This document shows, piece by piece, positions 24,201-30,039 of a stretch of 64,000 nt of DNA. The notes beneath the pieces are model-generated. The model saw nothing but the letters and a program-made list of their open reading frames with translations. It searched no databases and had not been told where the DNA came from. A program made the translations under genes and the position numbers. The DNA is from Schistocephalus solidus (lineage: Eukaryota; Platyhelminthes; Cestoda; Diphyllobothriidea; Diphyllobothriidae): contig WEDG01005641.1 in the NCBI GenBank assembly GCA_017591395.1, forward strand, positions 29,082 through 93,081, given 5' to 3'. Numbering within the stretch: the first letter of the stretch is position 1; the number at the start of each line of letters is the position of its first letter.

Positions 24201-24416
24201 AAGGGTAATTTTGTCTGGGGTAAGAAGTGTTGCGACATCTTAGAAATTATACCCTTGTTTTTGACAATGCAATCGGTAAAGGCTCCGTGTCTTGGTTATT
24301 CATTGTCGTAATGTAGCACTCTCACCTTTTTTTCTCCATCCTAGGTGGTGCTCTCGAGTGACGAGGACTCTGAATCTCCCTTCGAATCCGAAGCATCTGA
24401 CGCCGACTCCTCCTAG
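1..24416 (+). CDS. NIPBL: NIPBL/Nipped-B/SCC2 cohesin loader, 3' portion in 17 exons
   Basis: The product loads the cohesin ring onto chromatin in the nucleus and stimulates its ATPase, as a complex with MAU2/SCC4 (family knowledge). Seventeen exons join in order: 1-209, 298-1020, 1118-1454, 6429-7434, 8921-9400, 10130-10501, 13090-13242, 14163-14770, 14960-15283, 15668-15966, 17348-17821, 18619-19024, 19692-19887, 21025-about 21452, 22033-22130, 23322-23468, 24345-24416. The translation follows animal NIPBL collinearly through the HEAT-repeat hook (for example [62 protein letters not shown], [27 protein letters not shown]). The 5' part, including the MAU2-binding N-terminus, lies outside. 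Acidic and Ser/Ala-rich insertions (exons 4, 5, 11, 12, 14) lengthen it relative to vertebrates. Two single-base frame breaks occur in exons 8 and 9. All other junctions keep phase, so I regard the gene as functional with probable consensus errors. Confidence 0.96.
298..1020 (+). CDS. NIPBL: NIPBL exon 2 of window
   Basis: It has acceptor TTACAG|TC and donor AAAAG|GTCAGG, phase 1 at both ends. The first half is a charged linker with [19 protein letters not shown]. The second half (about 810-1020) is clearly the NIPBL block with [13 protein letters not shown], the conserved [11 protein letters not shown], and [11 protein letters not shown], which corresponds to YPQYDPVYR in vertebrates. Confidence 0.95.
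1118..1454 (+). CDS. NIPBL: NIPBL exon 3 of window
   Basis: It has acceptor TTTGTAG|AT and donor ACCG|GTAAGT; it enters in phase 1 and leaves in phase 2. It encodes a HEAT segment with [19 protein letters not shown], the near-invariant [18 protein letters not shown], and [14 protein letters not shown], closely following vertebrate NIPBL. A 5 kb repeat-filled intron follows. Confidence 0.96.
1455..2179. other. NIPBL intron 3, upstream part
   Basis: Intronic sequence with no recognised gene or repeat. Confidence 0.7.
2180..2578 (+). repeat. Repeat A copy (unclassified interspersed repeat)
   Basis: It shares ordered blocks with copies near 33.3, 41.2-42.0, 42.7-43.1 and 48.6 kb: AGTTCGACCGTCG, CACCGTATGCTCCA, GGTGGTGCAGGGAC, CAAGAAGACCGGA, GATCCCACGGAGTGGGAGTG, GCAGCCTGACTCTCA and CCCGTCAGTTGGCAACC. 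It has no long ORF and no terminal repeats that I could define. It abuts the LINE-a fragment directly at about 2579. Confidence 0.8.
2579..4330 (-). mobile_element. LINE-a fragment: 5' UTR, AP endonuclease and linker, no reverse transcriptase
   Basis: Read on the - strand: a 5' UTR-like stretch shared with 38400-38480 (near 4270-4320), an apurinic-endonuclease domain at about 3964-3458 ([42 protein letters not shown]), the endonuclease C-terminus in broken frames (3415-3218, 3185-2922: [23 protein letters not shown]) and the linker to RT (2968-2600: [26 protein letters not shown]). Frames are interrupted and RT is absent, so the copy is dead. It lies antisense in NIPBL intron 3. Confidence 0.85.
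3902..3919 (+). repeat. Poly-G run
   Basis: A run of consecutive G residues interrupts the endonuclease region of the LINE-a fragment. It is a likely length-variable or sequencing-error-prone site. Confidence 0.8.
4331..5660 (+). repeat. Cluster of rearranged repeat A fragments
   Basis: Several partial copies of repeat A follow each other: the start motif near 4500-4560, a longer copy at about 4805-5005 (AGTTCGACCGTCGTAGTC, CAAGAAGACCGGAGGCGG), a tail motif near 5130-5200 (GGCCCCCGTGTTGGTCCA), another start near 5310-5380 and an end motif near 5610-5660. None contains a credible gene. Confidence 0.65.
5661..6428. other. NIPBL intron 3, downstream part
   Basis: Intronic sequence with no recognised feature apart from the exon 4 acceptor at its end. 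Confidence 0.7.
6429..7434 (+). CDS. NIPBL: NIPBL exon 4 of window, with acidic insertion
   Basis: It enters in phase 2 after ATTTTAG and leaves in phase 0 at GCCCTG|GTCAGT. Family blocks include [35 protein letters not shown], and [16 protein letters not shown]. From about 6985 to 7290 there is a Glu/Lys-rich low-complexity stretch ([27 protein letters not shown]) absent from vertebrate NIPBL, probably a disordered loop. The exon then resumes family homology with [13 protein letters not shown]. Confidence 0.95.
7435..8920. other. NIPBL intron 4
   Basis: AT-rich intron with a poly-C run near 8267-8275; I see no gene or transposon remnant. Confidence 0.7.
8921..9400 (+). CDS. NIPBL: NIPBL exon 5 of window
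   Basis: It has acceptor CCTTTCAG|TACGC and donor TGCAAG|GTCAGT, phase 0 at both ends. It encodes [12 protein letters not shown] (vertebrate KFYIAQWFRD), a Ser/Thr-rich insertion, then the block [20 protein letters not shown] and [10 protein letters not shown]. Confidence 0.95.
9401..10129. other. NIPBL intron 5
   Basis: No recognised feature. Confidence 0.7.
10130..10501 (+). CDS. NIPBL: NIPBL exon 6 of window, core HEAT repeats
   Basis: It has acceptor CCTTGACAG and donor GTGAAG|GTACGT, phase 0. This is the best-conserved part of the gene: [45 protein letters not shown] and [17 protein letters not shown]. These are consecutive HEAT helices of the cohesin-loader hook that contacts cohesin. 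Confidence 0.98.
10502..13089. other. NIPBL intron 6
   Basis: 2.6 kb without a recognised gene. The GC-richer part around 11.6-12.4 kb ends in a segment (about 12195-12245, GCTAGATCAGG, GATCGCAGCCGT) that recurs at about 50350-50385, so it is probably old transposon sequence. Confidence 0.6.
13090..13242 (+). CDS. NIPBL: NIPBL exon 7 of window
   Basis: A short phase-0 exon between AATCCTAG and GAGAGC|GTAAGT. It encodes [14 protein letters not shown] and [20 protein letters not shown], matching the same stretch of vertebrate NIPBL. Confidence 0.97.
13243..14162. other. NIPBL intron 7
   Basis: It contains an inverted fragment of repeat A (about 13430-13600: GGGCCACGCGGTAGGTGC, CCACCTGCGTCC) followed by an antisense open frame described separately. 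The remainder shows nothing recognisable. Confidence 0.65.
13604..13879 (-). other. Antisense open frame in NIPBL intron 7, unknown
   Basis: About 90 residues read open from 13879 down to the repeat A junction near 13600, with protein-like composition ([53 protein letters not shown]). The frame then runs into repeat A. I do not recognise the family. It could be a captured exon, part of an unknown transposon, or chance. Confidence 0.35.
14163..14770 (+). CDS. NIPBL: NIPBL exon 8 of window, contains a 1-base frame break
   Basis: It has acceptor TCTACGCAG and donor ACGCAG|GTAGGT. It encodes [58 protein letters not shown] and [13 protein letters not shown]. At about 14727-14730 the family-like frame continues one base earlier: FTVGLL is followed by CKHFDPNVF (vertebrate CRHFDFDLEDF) only if one base is added. 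The downstream frame then joins exon 9 in phase 0. The literal frame hits a stop in the intron. Confidence 0.95.
14960..15283 (+). CDS. NIPBL: NIPBL exon 9 of window, contains a 1-base frame break in a T run
   Basis: It has acceptor ATTTGCAG and donor AAGT|GTGAGT (phase 1). It encodes [30 protein letters not shown] and [13 protein letters not shown]. At the T run 15238-15242 one base appears to be missing: the following [14 protein letters not shown] (vertebrate YLQEEDTRMQQADRDWKK) is in the next frame. It joins exon 10 to rebuild the conserved Trp codon across the junction. Read literally the exon ends in a premature TAG. Confidence 0.93.
15284..15667. other. NIPBL intron 9
   Basis: A short intron with no recognised feature. 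Confidence 0.7.
15668..15966 (+). CDS. NIPBL: NIPBL exon 10 of window
   Basis: It enters in phase 1 after TCTTTCAG and leaves in phase 0 at ATAAGT|GTGAGT. It encodes [41 protein letters not shown], and [17 protein letters not shown], all close to vertebrate NIPBL. Confidence 0.97.
15967..17347. other. NIPBL intron 10 with repeat D
   Basis: AT-rich. A segment at about 16580-16690 (ATGCTGCACGATGATTAA, TTAATTAAT, TCAGAACTTCG) recurs at about 54745-54850, which marks an unclassified repeat, here called D. No gene is seen. Confidence 0.6.
17348..17821 (+). CDS. NIPBL: NIPBL exon 11 of window
   Basis: It has acceptor TATTTTAG and donor TCGCAG|GTAGGC, phase 0. It opens with [14 protein letters not shown] (vertebrate MKAVAGMKMSYQVQ), then about 85 residues of Ala/Ser/Gln-rich insertion, then [19 protein letters not shown] and LLALFDDSQ, which is the conserved hydrophobic HEAT segment. 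Confidence 0.95.
17822..18618. other. NIPBL intron 11
   Basis: No recognised feature. Confidence 0.7.
18619..19024 (+). CDS. NIPBL: NIPBL exon 12 of window
   Basis: It has acceptor ACAAATAG and donor GCGAAG|GTTTGT (phase 1). It encodes [33 protein letters not shown] and [11 protein letters not shown], then an Ala/Gln/Ser-rich tail equivalent to the charged, variable segment of vertebrate NIPBL. Confidence 0.95.
19025..19691. other. NIPBL intron 12
   Basis: No recognised feature. Confidence 0.7.
19692..19887 (+). CDS. NIPBL: NIPBL exon 13 of window
   Basis: It enters in phase 1 after CTTTTTTAG and leaves in phase 2 at GACAG|GTATGA. It encodes an acidic patch (VDEENEDAM), then [20 protein letters not shown], the counterpart of LLLLMLKQHLKNLCGFSD. 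Confidence 0.94.
20185..20590 (+). mobile_element. tRNA-derived SINE B, partial dimer
   Basis: A 3' half copy (20185-20282: GGCTGCTGGTGGGGCTCG, GTGAGTTCTGTTAGCGATCG) runs directly into a full unit of about 300 bp starting GTCAATATTCCCGATC. The unit has a tRNA-like A box (TGACTCAATGGTTA) and B box (GCGAGTTCGAGCCCC) of an RNA polymerase III promoter, then a hammerhead-like core at 20409-20449, and ends CGATCGGTGAGCGTTCATCAAC. It sits in NIPBL intron 13. Confidence 0.85.
20591..21024. other. NIPBL intron 13, remainder
   Basis: AT-rich; a short similarity to repeat D (TTATGCTGCAGGATGATAAA) near 20888. Nothing else recognised. Confidence 0.55.
21025..21452 (+). CDS. NIPBL: NIPBL exon 14 of window; 3' boundary uncertain
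   Basis: Acceptor CCCTCTAG in phase 2 restores the Ser of [20 protein letters not shown] and RRSGVRF. A variable Ala/Ser-rich stretch and [22 protein letters not shown] follow. The strongest 3' acceptor of the next exon needs phase 1. Donors CTG|GTACGG (21453) or ACG|GTGTTT (21480) fit, whereas ATG|GTAACG (21535) would create TGA at the join. I chose 21452 provisionally. Confidence 0.75.
21535..22032. other. NIPBL intron 14
   Basis: No recognised feature; ends in a strong pyrimidine tract and TTTTTTGTAG acceptor. Confidence 0.65.
22033..22130 (+). CDS. NIPBL: NIPBL exon 15 of window, acidic C-terminal tail
   Basis: A very good acceptor (TTTTTTGTAG) and donor CAAAT|GTAAGC (phase 0) bound a short exon encoding [20 protein letters not shown] and ENSDDSN. 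It resembles the disordered acidic C-terminal tail of NIPBL. Splice signals and composition support it; similarity is weak. Confidence 0.75.
22131..22574. other. NIPBL intron 15, 5' part
   Basis: No recognised feature. Confidence 0.65.
22575..22910 (-). mobile_element. SINE B copy with head-to-tail junction
   Basis: Reverse complement of the SINE unit: tail GCTCACTCTCGAGCCCCCG, hammerhead-like core, B box near 22770 (GAGGCTCGAGCCCGTGAC on +), and 5' end near 22850 (GCCGGTTTAGGTCGGGAATA). On the - strand a preceding unit's 3' end (TGAACGTTCATCAACGAATA) abuts the 5' start, which indicates a dimer. It lies in NIPBL intron 15. Confidence 0.85.
22712..22753 (-). ncRNA. Decayed hammerhead-like core in SINE B
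   Basis: On the - strand: CTGACGA (22749-22743), a stem II of GGCT/AGCC around AATA, GAAAA with one A too many, the palindrome ATGGCCAT, then TT and CCA. Position 10.1 is C opposite A, a mismatch. It was probably once a hammerhead ribozyme. Confidence 0.5.
22911..23321. other. NIPBL intron 15, 3' part
   Basis: No recognised feature before the exon 16 acceptor. Confidence 0.65.
23322..23468 (+). CDS. NIPBL: NIPBL exon 16 of window, basic C-terminal tail
   Basis: It has acceptor AATGCCAG and donor ATGCGG|GTAAGT, phase 0. It encodes an Arg/Ser/Thr-rich basic segment ([31 protein letters not shown]), a plausible DNA- or chromatin-contacting tail. Another frame is also open here, but only this phase continues to the terminal exon. 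Confidence 0.8.
23469..24344. other. NIPBL intron 16
   Basis: No recognised feature; pyrimidine-rich at both ends. Confidence 0.65.
24345..24416 (+). CDS. NIPBL: NIPBL terminal exon 17 with stop codon
   Basis: Acceptor TTTCTCCATCCTAG is followed in phase 0 by [20 protein letters not shown], then DSS and TAG at 24414-24416. The acidic Ser/Asp/Glu end suits casein-kinase-type phosphorylation (inference). The protein ends without the longer vertebrate C-terminal extension. Confidence 0.88.
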   Translation: MVLSSDEDSESPFESEASDADSS

Positions 24417-25436
24417 CGCTTGCCCTAGGGCACACGGTACCCAACCCCACGGCCTTCACAATCGATTGACTGCCGCCGCTGTTTGCCCCCTCCTCCCCCT
24501 AACCCCTCAGCCTCACATGCCGGCCTTCGTTCAGTCTCCTCTCCTCCCCCAGCTTCCTCTTCCAACCCTACGCACACACGAACCGAACCGGCAGTCTGTG
24601 TTATAGGACAAACAACTTCAGGTCTCGTAAATGGCAGCATCACTTTGCGCAACTGCAAGCACGGTTTCGCCTCCAGTGGGAGGGCACGTCAATCCCACAC
24701 CCACCCGCTAATTGAACGCGTAGTACACGTTTACTCACTTATATAGACACTTATACAAACAGCCCTGTATTAGCGCCTCTGTGTGCTAACTTGTATAGAG
24801 ACCAATGAATAAGCATGGGCCCAGCCCCCTCCCCAGTCGCCGCGCCGCGCCACCTGATGACTACTACAGAACTACTGTAAATATCTATATATGCATATAT
24901 ATATACATATCTCTGAAGTGGGTTACTGCCGATCCCCTCCAATCAGACAGCTCGGTCTGGCTTTGCGCGGGTTTGCATGCACTCTGTTGTATAACTTGCC
25001 CTTTTTTAAATTATCTGGCTTCTCTTTGGATTTTTTGCTCTGGTTTCGTTTGCTTGTTTTTTTTTTCTTCTAATCCCCTTTACCTCGGACACTGTCACCA
25101 CCATCACCGTAACGAGGAACAGCCCAGTACTAAGTGCAACGGTGTGCACCAGCCCAACTATGTATAAATATATTTACTCCCTCCCCCCCTCCTCCTCCTC
25201 CCCACTCTGGATCACTGCAGGAACCAAGTGAAGCTCTTGATTGTCCACCGGCAACTCCCGCACCTCTCTGGTCTATCATATAAACAAGTGCGTCTCTTGA
25301 GTTCTCCCTCCCTGACCTCTGTCGCGTACAATCACCGGCTGTCCTTCTAGCGTCTATCTCCTGTACAAAAAGACGACTTGTTTTTTCTCGCTTCTCAATC
25401 CATTCTTTTAAATAAATTACAAAGGAAAAAGAGATT
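24417..25436 (+). other. NIPBL: NIPBL 3' UTR
   Basis: Pyrimidine-rich, non-coding sequence follows the stop codon with CTC- and T-rich runs. A canonical AATAAA at 25411-25416 is followed by an A-rich stretch, so the transcript may end near 25430-25440. No other gene is seen here. Confidence 0.6.
25411..25416 (+). terminator. Poly(A) signal AATAAA for NIPBL
   Basis: This is the first canonical AATAAA on the + strand after the NIPBL stop, about 1 kb downstream, followed by T-rich sequence at 25438 that could serve as the downstream element. Confidence 0.5.
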
Positions 25437-26639
25437 GACTTTTTATCTCCTGATCCTTCGCGATTCTCTGGTCACCGTGAAGTTCTGCGTGAGCTAGTCA
25501 TCCATCAGACAAGTGCATTGCATCACGAACTCAGGTAGCTTTGCAACTAGGTGCCCTGCAGTCGAGTGCAACCGTCTCGCAGTGCTGAGAATGTTTCAAT
25601 AGGTTACACTGTGAGATCGCAGCCAGAATGTGTTCAGCCCGTGTTTTGAACTTTTCCGACAGGTACAGTCACCTGTGACCGGAAACTTGCGCTGTCGGTA
25701 GTCTCGACCCAGCCAGGGAGTGCACTGCGTCATCGAACCCAATTTCCATCCCGTCTTCCTGTACTCGTTTTCTCCTAACAGTTTTCCCCACAAATGACTC
25801 ATCTGCTTCCATGTTTGCAAACTCACCATACCAAGAATAGCCGACCTCTATCGCAGTCGGCGGATAGAAAACTCCAGAGCGGAGTCGAACCCCTCTGGGC
25901 CAGAGGTGTGTCCCAAGTGAATTCTCACCACTCATGTTTTCCGATGGTTCCCTCGATGCCGCCGTCGTCGTCATTCAAGACTGGGTTCAAGGGAGCTTGC
26001 AGTCTCGATGATTTCAACATCAGGTTAGCTTAGCAATAAGGGCACTTGAGCATCTTTAGACTGGATATCAGTTGAGGCAGTCATGCCTGGCGATCGCAAA
26101 CGTGGGCGAGTTGCTGCTCAACCCGAAACGTCGTGTCCAACTATCAGCGAACGTTGGTCGTCTCTGAGCGTTTAATCAGACAATTTTGAGGACTAGATAA
26201 TCTTCAAAACTCCCAGCACAGCCTTCTCGTATCTCCATTAGCTTCTTTGTATCTGTGATTTCAGGCAGCTTTACTATAGAGTTCGTCGTCGGAGTGCGTG
26301 GTTGTGCAACGCCGATCCCTGGGGCGAACGGGTTGTGCACCATCCGCCGTTCAGAACATTTTATTGGAGATTCAATCCCTTCAGCGACGCCTGCTGTGAC
26401 CTTATCACTTGAGGGGTATTCTGGTGAGGTGTTTTTTTTCTCTCAAGGATAGTTTTATTCTACGTCAGGACGGTGAATCAGTTAGAGACGGCAGTCCATG
26501 TCAATGCGAGAATCCCCGATCCGATTCGATTCCCGGGAAGTATGTTCAGAAGAAGTTGACTCGATCGCTAACGTTTTCTCCTGTCATTTGCCTAGGGGGG
26601 AGGGGTGGGGAAAAGAGACAGCTGGTTAAGAAGAAGTAG
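25437..26639. other. Intergenic, no gene recognised
   Basis: Open frames here are short and lack recognisable motifs. A GAAACGTCGTG motif near 26120 resembles the 3'-tail motif of the neighbouring PLEs and may mark an older PLE tail. Confidence 0.5.
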
Positions 26640-27557
26640 GCGCCATCTCTGCGATAAGAAGTGTATTCTTCTGACGTTTCGAATTCCTACTCGAACCTAT
26701 CTTCAGAAACAGTATCAGATACGGGTACTTCGTACACAGGCAGTTGCAGTATTTATAGGATGCAGTCGGCATGCTTCTACATACCTATGACAATTAGCGG
26801 CTCCCCATTCTTCGAGGATGATTTCCCTCTGGTGCGCTAAGGGCTTGGTAGTCGTATATGGGCTCTTATCTGCTGACATTTCATCACTCGTGTTGGATGT
26901 TGGTGTGGTGATGACTCGGCCACCACTTGGCTCACCGGAATTGGCGTTTGAAGATGGGTTTGCCTGCGCGCTCCCCATGGGGCTGATTGTGTTAGTCAAG
27001 CGAAGTCTCAACGCTGCATATGGGTTAGGGAGGTAATTGCACTTGTTGATGGACTGGGGACCCGCAAAACCATGATTCAAGCAACTCGCGGCTCACGCGA
27101 TTATCACCTCTTGCGAGAATTTCAACTTCAGCTAACTTTAATTTGTAGCCGGTTCATGCCAAATGAGCCGTGACTTGAGAATTAGCGTCATTCTGCCGCA
27201 ATGCAGCCGCGTGTTCGGCAATACGCGTCTGAAGCAGTCTTCCAGTTTATTCGACCTAGTTGCTTTGCCCGTAGCTGCACCAGATCCGATGAACAACTCC
27301 AGATGTTTCTTGCCGTGGCAGTGGGTCTTTTGGTTTTATTACCTGACGCTGAATGGTACCCTCCGGTCTGTGTGCGACTCCAACTCCAAGTGGCGCCAGA
27401 AGGCGGCTGACGGCCTCTGATATGTTTTTGACGTATGGAGTCGCACGCCAACATTTGCGATTCGGTGTGATTTTGTCGCTCGTCTCGGTTGTGTATGCAC
27501 CGGTTGGCGAAGTTGTGTGGGTAGCCATTTTCTCTGAACACCCGTCGAAGACATTGT
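26640..27557 (-). mobile_element. Penelope-like element family 1, 3' part (RT end, GIY-YIG, tail)
   Basis: Read from 27557 downwards: the end of the reverse transcriptase (FRENGYPHNF in broken frames), the connector with PLGVGVAHRPEGTIQRQ and PKDPLPRQETSGVVHRIWCS, a GIY-YIG endonuclease at about 27300-27150 (YGQSNY, TGRLLQTRI), the conserved post-GIY segment (GPQSINKCNYLPNPY), then a low-complexity tail and a 3' end with TATTTATAGGATGCAGT on +. A CTGAAGA...GAAACGTC stem-loop motif lies near 26662-26705. Frameshifts make it non-autonomous. Confidence 0.85.
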
Positions 27558-27945
27558 AATTTGGTTTACAGGCCCACAGTCTGTTAACACGTGCAATGAC
27601 CTCCCAACCCATATTCGGTGTTGAGACTCAGTTTTACCAGAGCAATTGGCCACTTGGGGAGCGCTCAGTCGAACACATTTTCCAGAGCCAGTGAGCCGGT
27701 GATCCAGATGGCCGAGCAACCATCATGCCAACCCCCAACACCGGTGATGAAATTTCAGCCGATAACGACTCGCATGCCGTCCATGAAACAATTAACGCAC
27801 CAGAGAGCAGTAATCATCGATGAAGGGGAGCCCTTAATTTCCATAAGCGTACAGTAGCATAGCGACTGCATCCTATAAATACTGCAACTCCCTGTGTACA
27901 AATCACCCGTATCGGACACCTTCTCTGATTATGGGTTCGCGCTGG
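27558..27945 (+). mobile_element. PLE family 1, 3' tail fragment in opposite orientation
   Basis: It starts at the FTGPQS-equivalent segment (TTTACAGGCCCACAGTCTGT) just where the - copy ends. It runs through the C-terminal tail (PSMNE-like, APESS-like in frame pieces) to the 3' end motif GCATCCTATAAATACTGCAA. The reading frames are broken. Confidence 0.8.
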
Positions 27946-28349
27946 ACGCTATATCGGCATGTTGAGACGCACTGCAGTGAACCGGAAGACAAAAGGTGGC
28001 CGAATTAAAACTATCTTCGACGGCTGCTCAGAGAAAATGGCTACTCGCTGCTTCGTCAACCAGTGCAGGCGCAAACGGGACGAACGACAAAAGTGCACCG
28101 AGTCTAAATATTGGCGTGGGATTCCATATGTCAACAACGTATCGGAGACCGTCAGCAACCTTCTCGCACCACCTGGAGTTGGAGTCGCATACAGACCGGA
28201 GGCTACTACTCGGCGTCAGATAATAAAACCAAAAGACCCACTGCCACGGCAAGAAACATCTGGAGTTGTTTATCGGATCTGGTGCAGTTGCGGGCAAATC
28301 AAGTACGTCGGAGAAACTGGAAGACTGCTTCGGACGCGAATTTCCAACA
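27946..28349 (+). mobile_element. PLE family 1, RT end to GIY-YIG start
   Basis: An open + strand frame encodes MLRRTAVNRKTKG, RKRDERQKCTESKYW, IPYVNNVSETVSNLLAPPG, PKDPLPRQETSGVVYRIWCS and then CGQIKYVGETGRLLRTRI. The last of these is the GIY-YIG core. It is cut off at about 28349, where the sequence folds back into an inverted copy. Confidence 0.88.
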
Positions 28350-28682
28350 GATCCGATAAAGAACTCCAGATGTTTCTTGCCGTGAAAGTTGGTCCTTTGG
28401 TCTCATTACCTGACGCCAAATGGTGGCCTCCGGTCTGTGTGCGACTCCAACTCCAAGTGGCGCGAGAAGGCGGCTGACGGCCTCCGAGACGTTTTTAACG
28501 TATGGAATCCCTCACCAATATTTTCGGTTCGGTGCGATTTTGTCGCTCGTCTCGGTTTGTGTATGCACCGGTTGACGGAGTTTTGTGGGTAGCCATTTTC
28601 TCTGAACAACCGTCGAAGATATTGTAATTTGGCTTCCGATTCACTGTAGTGCGTCTCAACACGCCGATATAGCGTCCTTACG
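27950..28682. repeat. Large inverted repeat within the PLE cluster
   Basis: 27950-28279 and 28350-28682 are near-identical reverse complements (about 330 bp arms) with a spacer of about 70 bp. For example, CTATATCGGCATGTTGAGAC at 27950 is mirrored by GTCTCAACACGCCGATATAG near 28650. Confidence 0.85.
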
Positions 28683-29298
28683 CAACTGCTTTGTGGCTAA
28701 TTGGGTGGTTGATGTAAAAATTCTGTACTTGCATCGTATTTGCTGCTTTCCTGAACACTTTGGTCTTTGGGCCACCACAATCTTTGCGGCAGACGAGGAA
28801 GGCCAGCTGGTTGTTTTATTCCTTCTCCATCGTAAATTGTATGTCCGGGAAGACGCTGTTGAGACATTCTTTGAACGTGAGTACCTGATCCCGTACGATA
28901 ATGACGAATTTATCATCCACATGCCGAGCCCAGATTTTTTGGTCTGTGGTGTCGTAAAACCAGCGACTCCAACCGCTGCAAGACCGCCTCGGCTATGAGT
29001 CCTAAAATTGGCGAACCCATTGGCTTCCCTTTTCATCTGCTCGTAGAGTGTTCCGTCAAACGGGAAGTACGTCCGGAGACAGAACTTCAGGAGCTGAAGG
29101 GCTTGGGTGTGTCCGAGGCAATTCTCAGTTTCATCTTACTTGCTGCATAGGAGTAGCTCAACGGTCTCGACTGCCAGGTCATGTGGAATAGAAGTATAAA
29201 GGGACGTGACATGAAAAGATACCACGACGTTGCTTTGCAGGAGGCTTACCCCTTTAAGTTTCTCCAAGAATTGTGTTGAGGAGCTGACTGTGGTGTCC
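28350..29298 (-). mobile_element. PLE family 1, reverse transcriptase region
   Basis: Read from 29298 downwards: STQFLEKLKGVSLLQSNVVV, SFHVTSLYTSIPHDLAVETV, FDGTLYEQMKREANG, then pieces in shifted frames of the RT palm (the HVDDKFVIV-like catalytic area near 28900), HPISHK, and FRENGYPQNSVNRCIHK, ending at the RQETSG-like segment at 28350. Several frameshifts and stops are present. Confidence 0.85.
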
Positions 29299-29365
29299 GA
29301 ATCAGCGGTCAGACACCACATTCAGCTCCTCAACGCAATTCTTGGAGAAACTTAAAGGGGTAAGT
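29245..29365. repeat. Compact palindrome at PLE head-to-head junction
   Basis: Arms of about 50 bp (29245-29298 and 29311-29365: CCCTTTAAGTTTCTCCAAGA against TCTTGGAGAAACTTAAAGGG) flank a loop of about 13 nt. It is created by two PLE RT 5' fragments meeting head to head. Confidence 0.85.
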
Positions 29366-29450
29366 CCCCGGCCAAGCGACGTCAAGGTATCTTTTGACAG
29401 CACATCCCTTTTTACTTCTCCGTAGGACCTGGCAGTCGAAACCGTTGAAC
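29299..29450 (+). mobile_element. PLE family 1, short RT fragment
   Basis: It encodes the same QFLEKLKGVS...DLAVETVEL segment as the - copy, on the + strand, then stops at about 29450. Confidence 0.75.
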
Positions 29451-29830
29451 TATTCCTATGAAGCAGGCCATATTGGTCGCACGAGTCGGTGCCTATTCAA
29501 AAGTATAGGGGAAAACCTCCCGGCATGGCTGAGAAAAGACGACGTTAAGACCATAAACAGCGCTCTTTTCGCATACATTGTGGACCCCAAAGAATCCTTC
29601 CGCGTGATTTTAAATGTTCTACCTAACTATCCGAATTCAGCGTCTGCTAGCAACAGCAGAAGCCACCGCCATCAGGTTGAGGAAGCCGGTCATGTGCGCA
29701 CAAAAGAACCTCCTGCAAGCTTCACGCCTAACAGGGCCAACGACGGCTTAATCACATGCACTCCGCGTCGTCTCCTCTGTTCCCCCTCCCTGCGTGAACG
29801 ACTCCACCAAATCCTCACTGCTGCTTAACC
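29451..29830 (+). mobile_element. PLE family 2 fragment, GIY-YIG endonuclease
   Basis: The frame reads EAGHIGRTSRCLFKSIGENL, PAWLRKDDVKTINSALFAYI and FRVILNVLPNYPN, ending in a C-terminal tail with a stop at about 29826. It is a diverged GIY-YIG module (YIGRT) of a PLE different from family 1, homologous to 50740-51110. Confidence 0.7.
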
Positions 29831-30039
29831 AGTTGTCTCTTATCGCCACCCCCCCCCTCCTCTATTAACACGAATCACTAGTATGACGAGACGAACATTA
29901 TTGATCATATATTTTAGCTTGTATTCCGTTCCCATGTACAGTAGATGACCTAAATCATGCAGTGTGATCGAAATTTGAGGTAGTAGTTTAGCGTACATTC
30001 TTCTTGCTATTTTGGTTTTTTGAGTGGATTTTGTGCTCA

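Noticed and set aside
25596..25974. Antisense frames downstream of the NIPBL poly(A) signal
   Set aside because: Overlapping short frames in two phases with no motif; probably chance.
28693..28998. 101-codon + strand frame inside the PLE cluster
   Set aside because: It is the antisense shadow of the PLE reverse transcriptase on the - strand.
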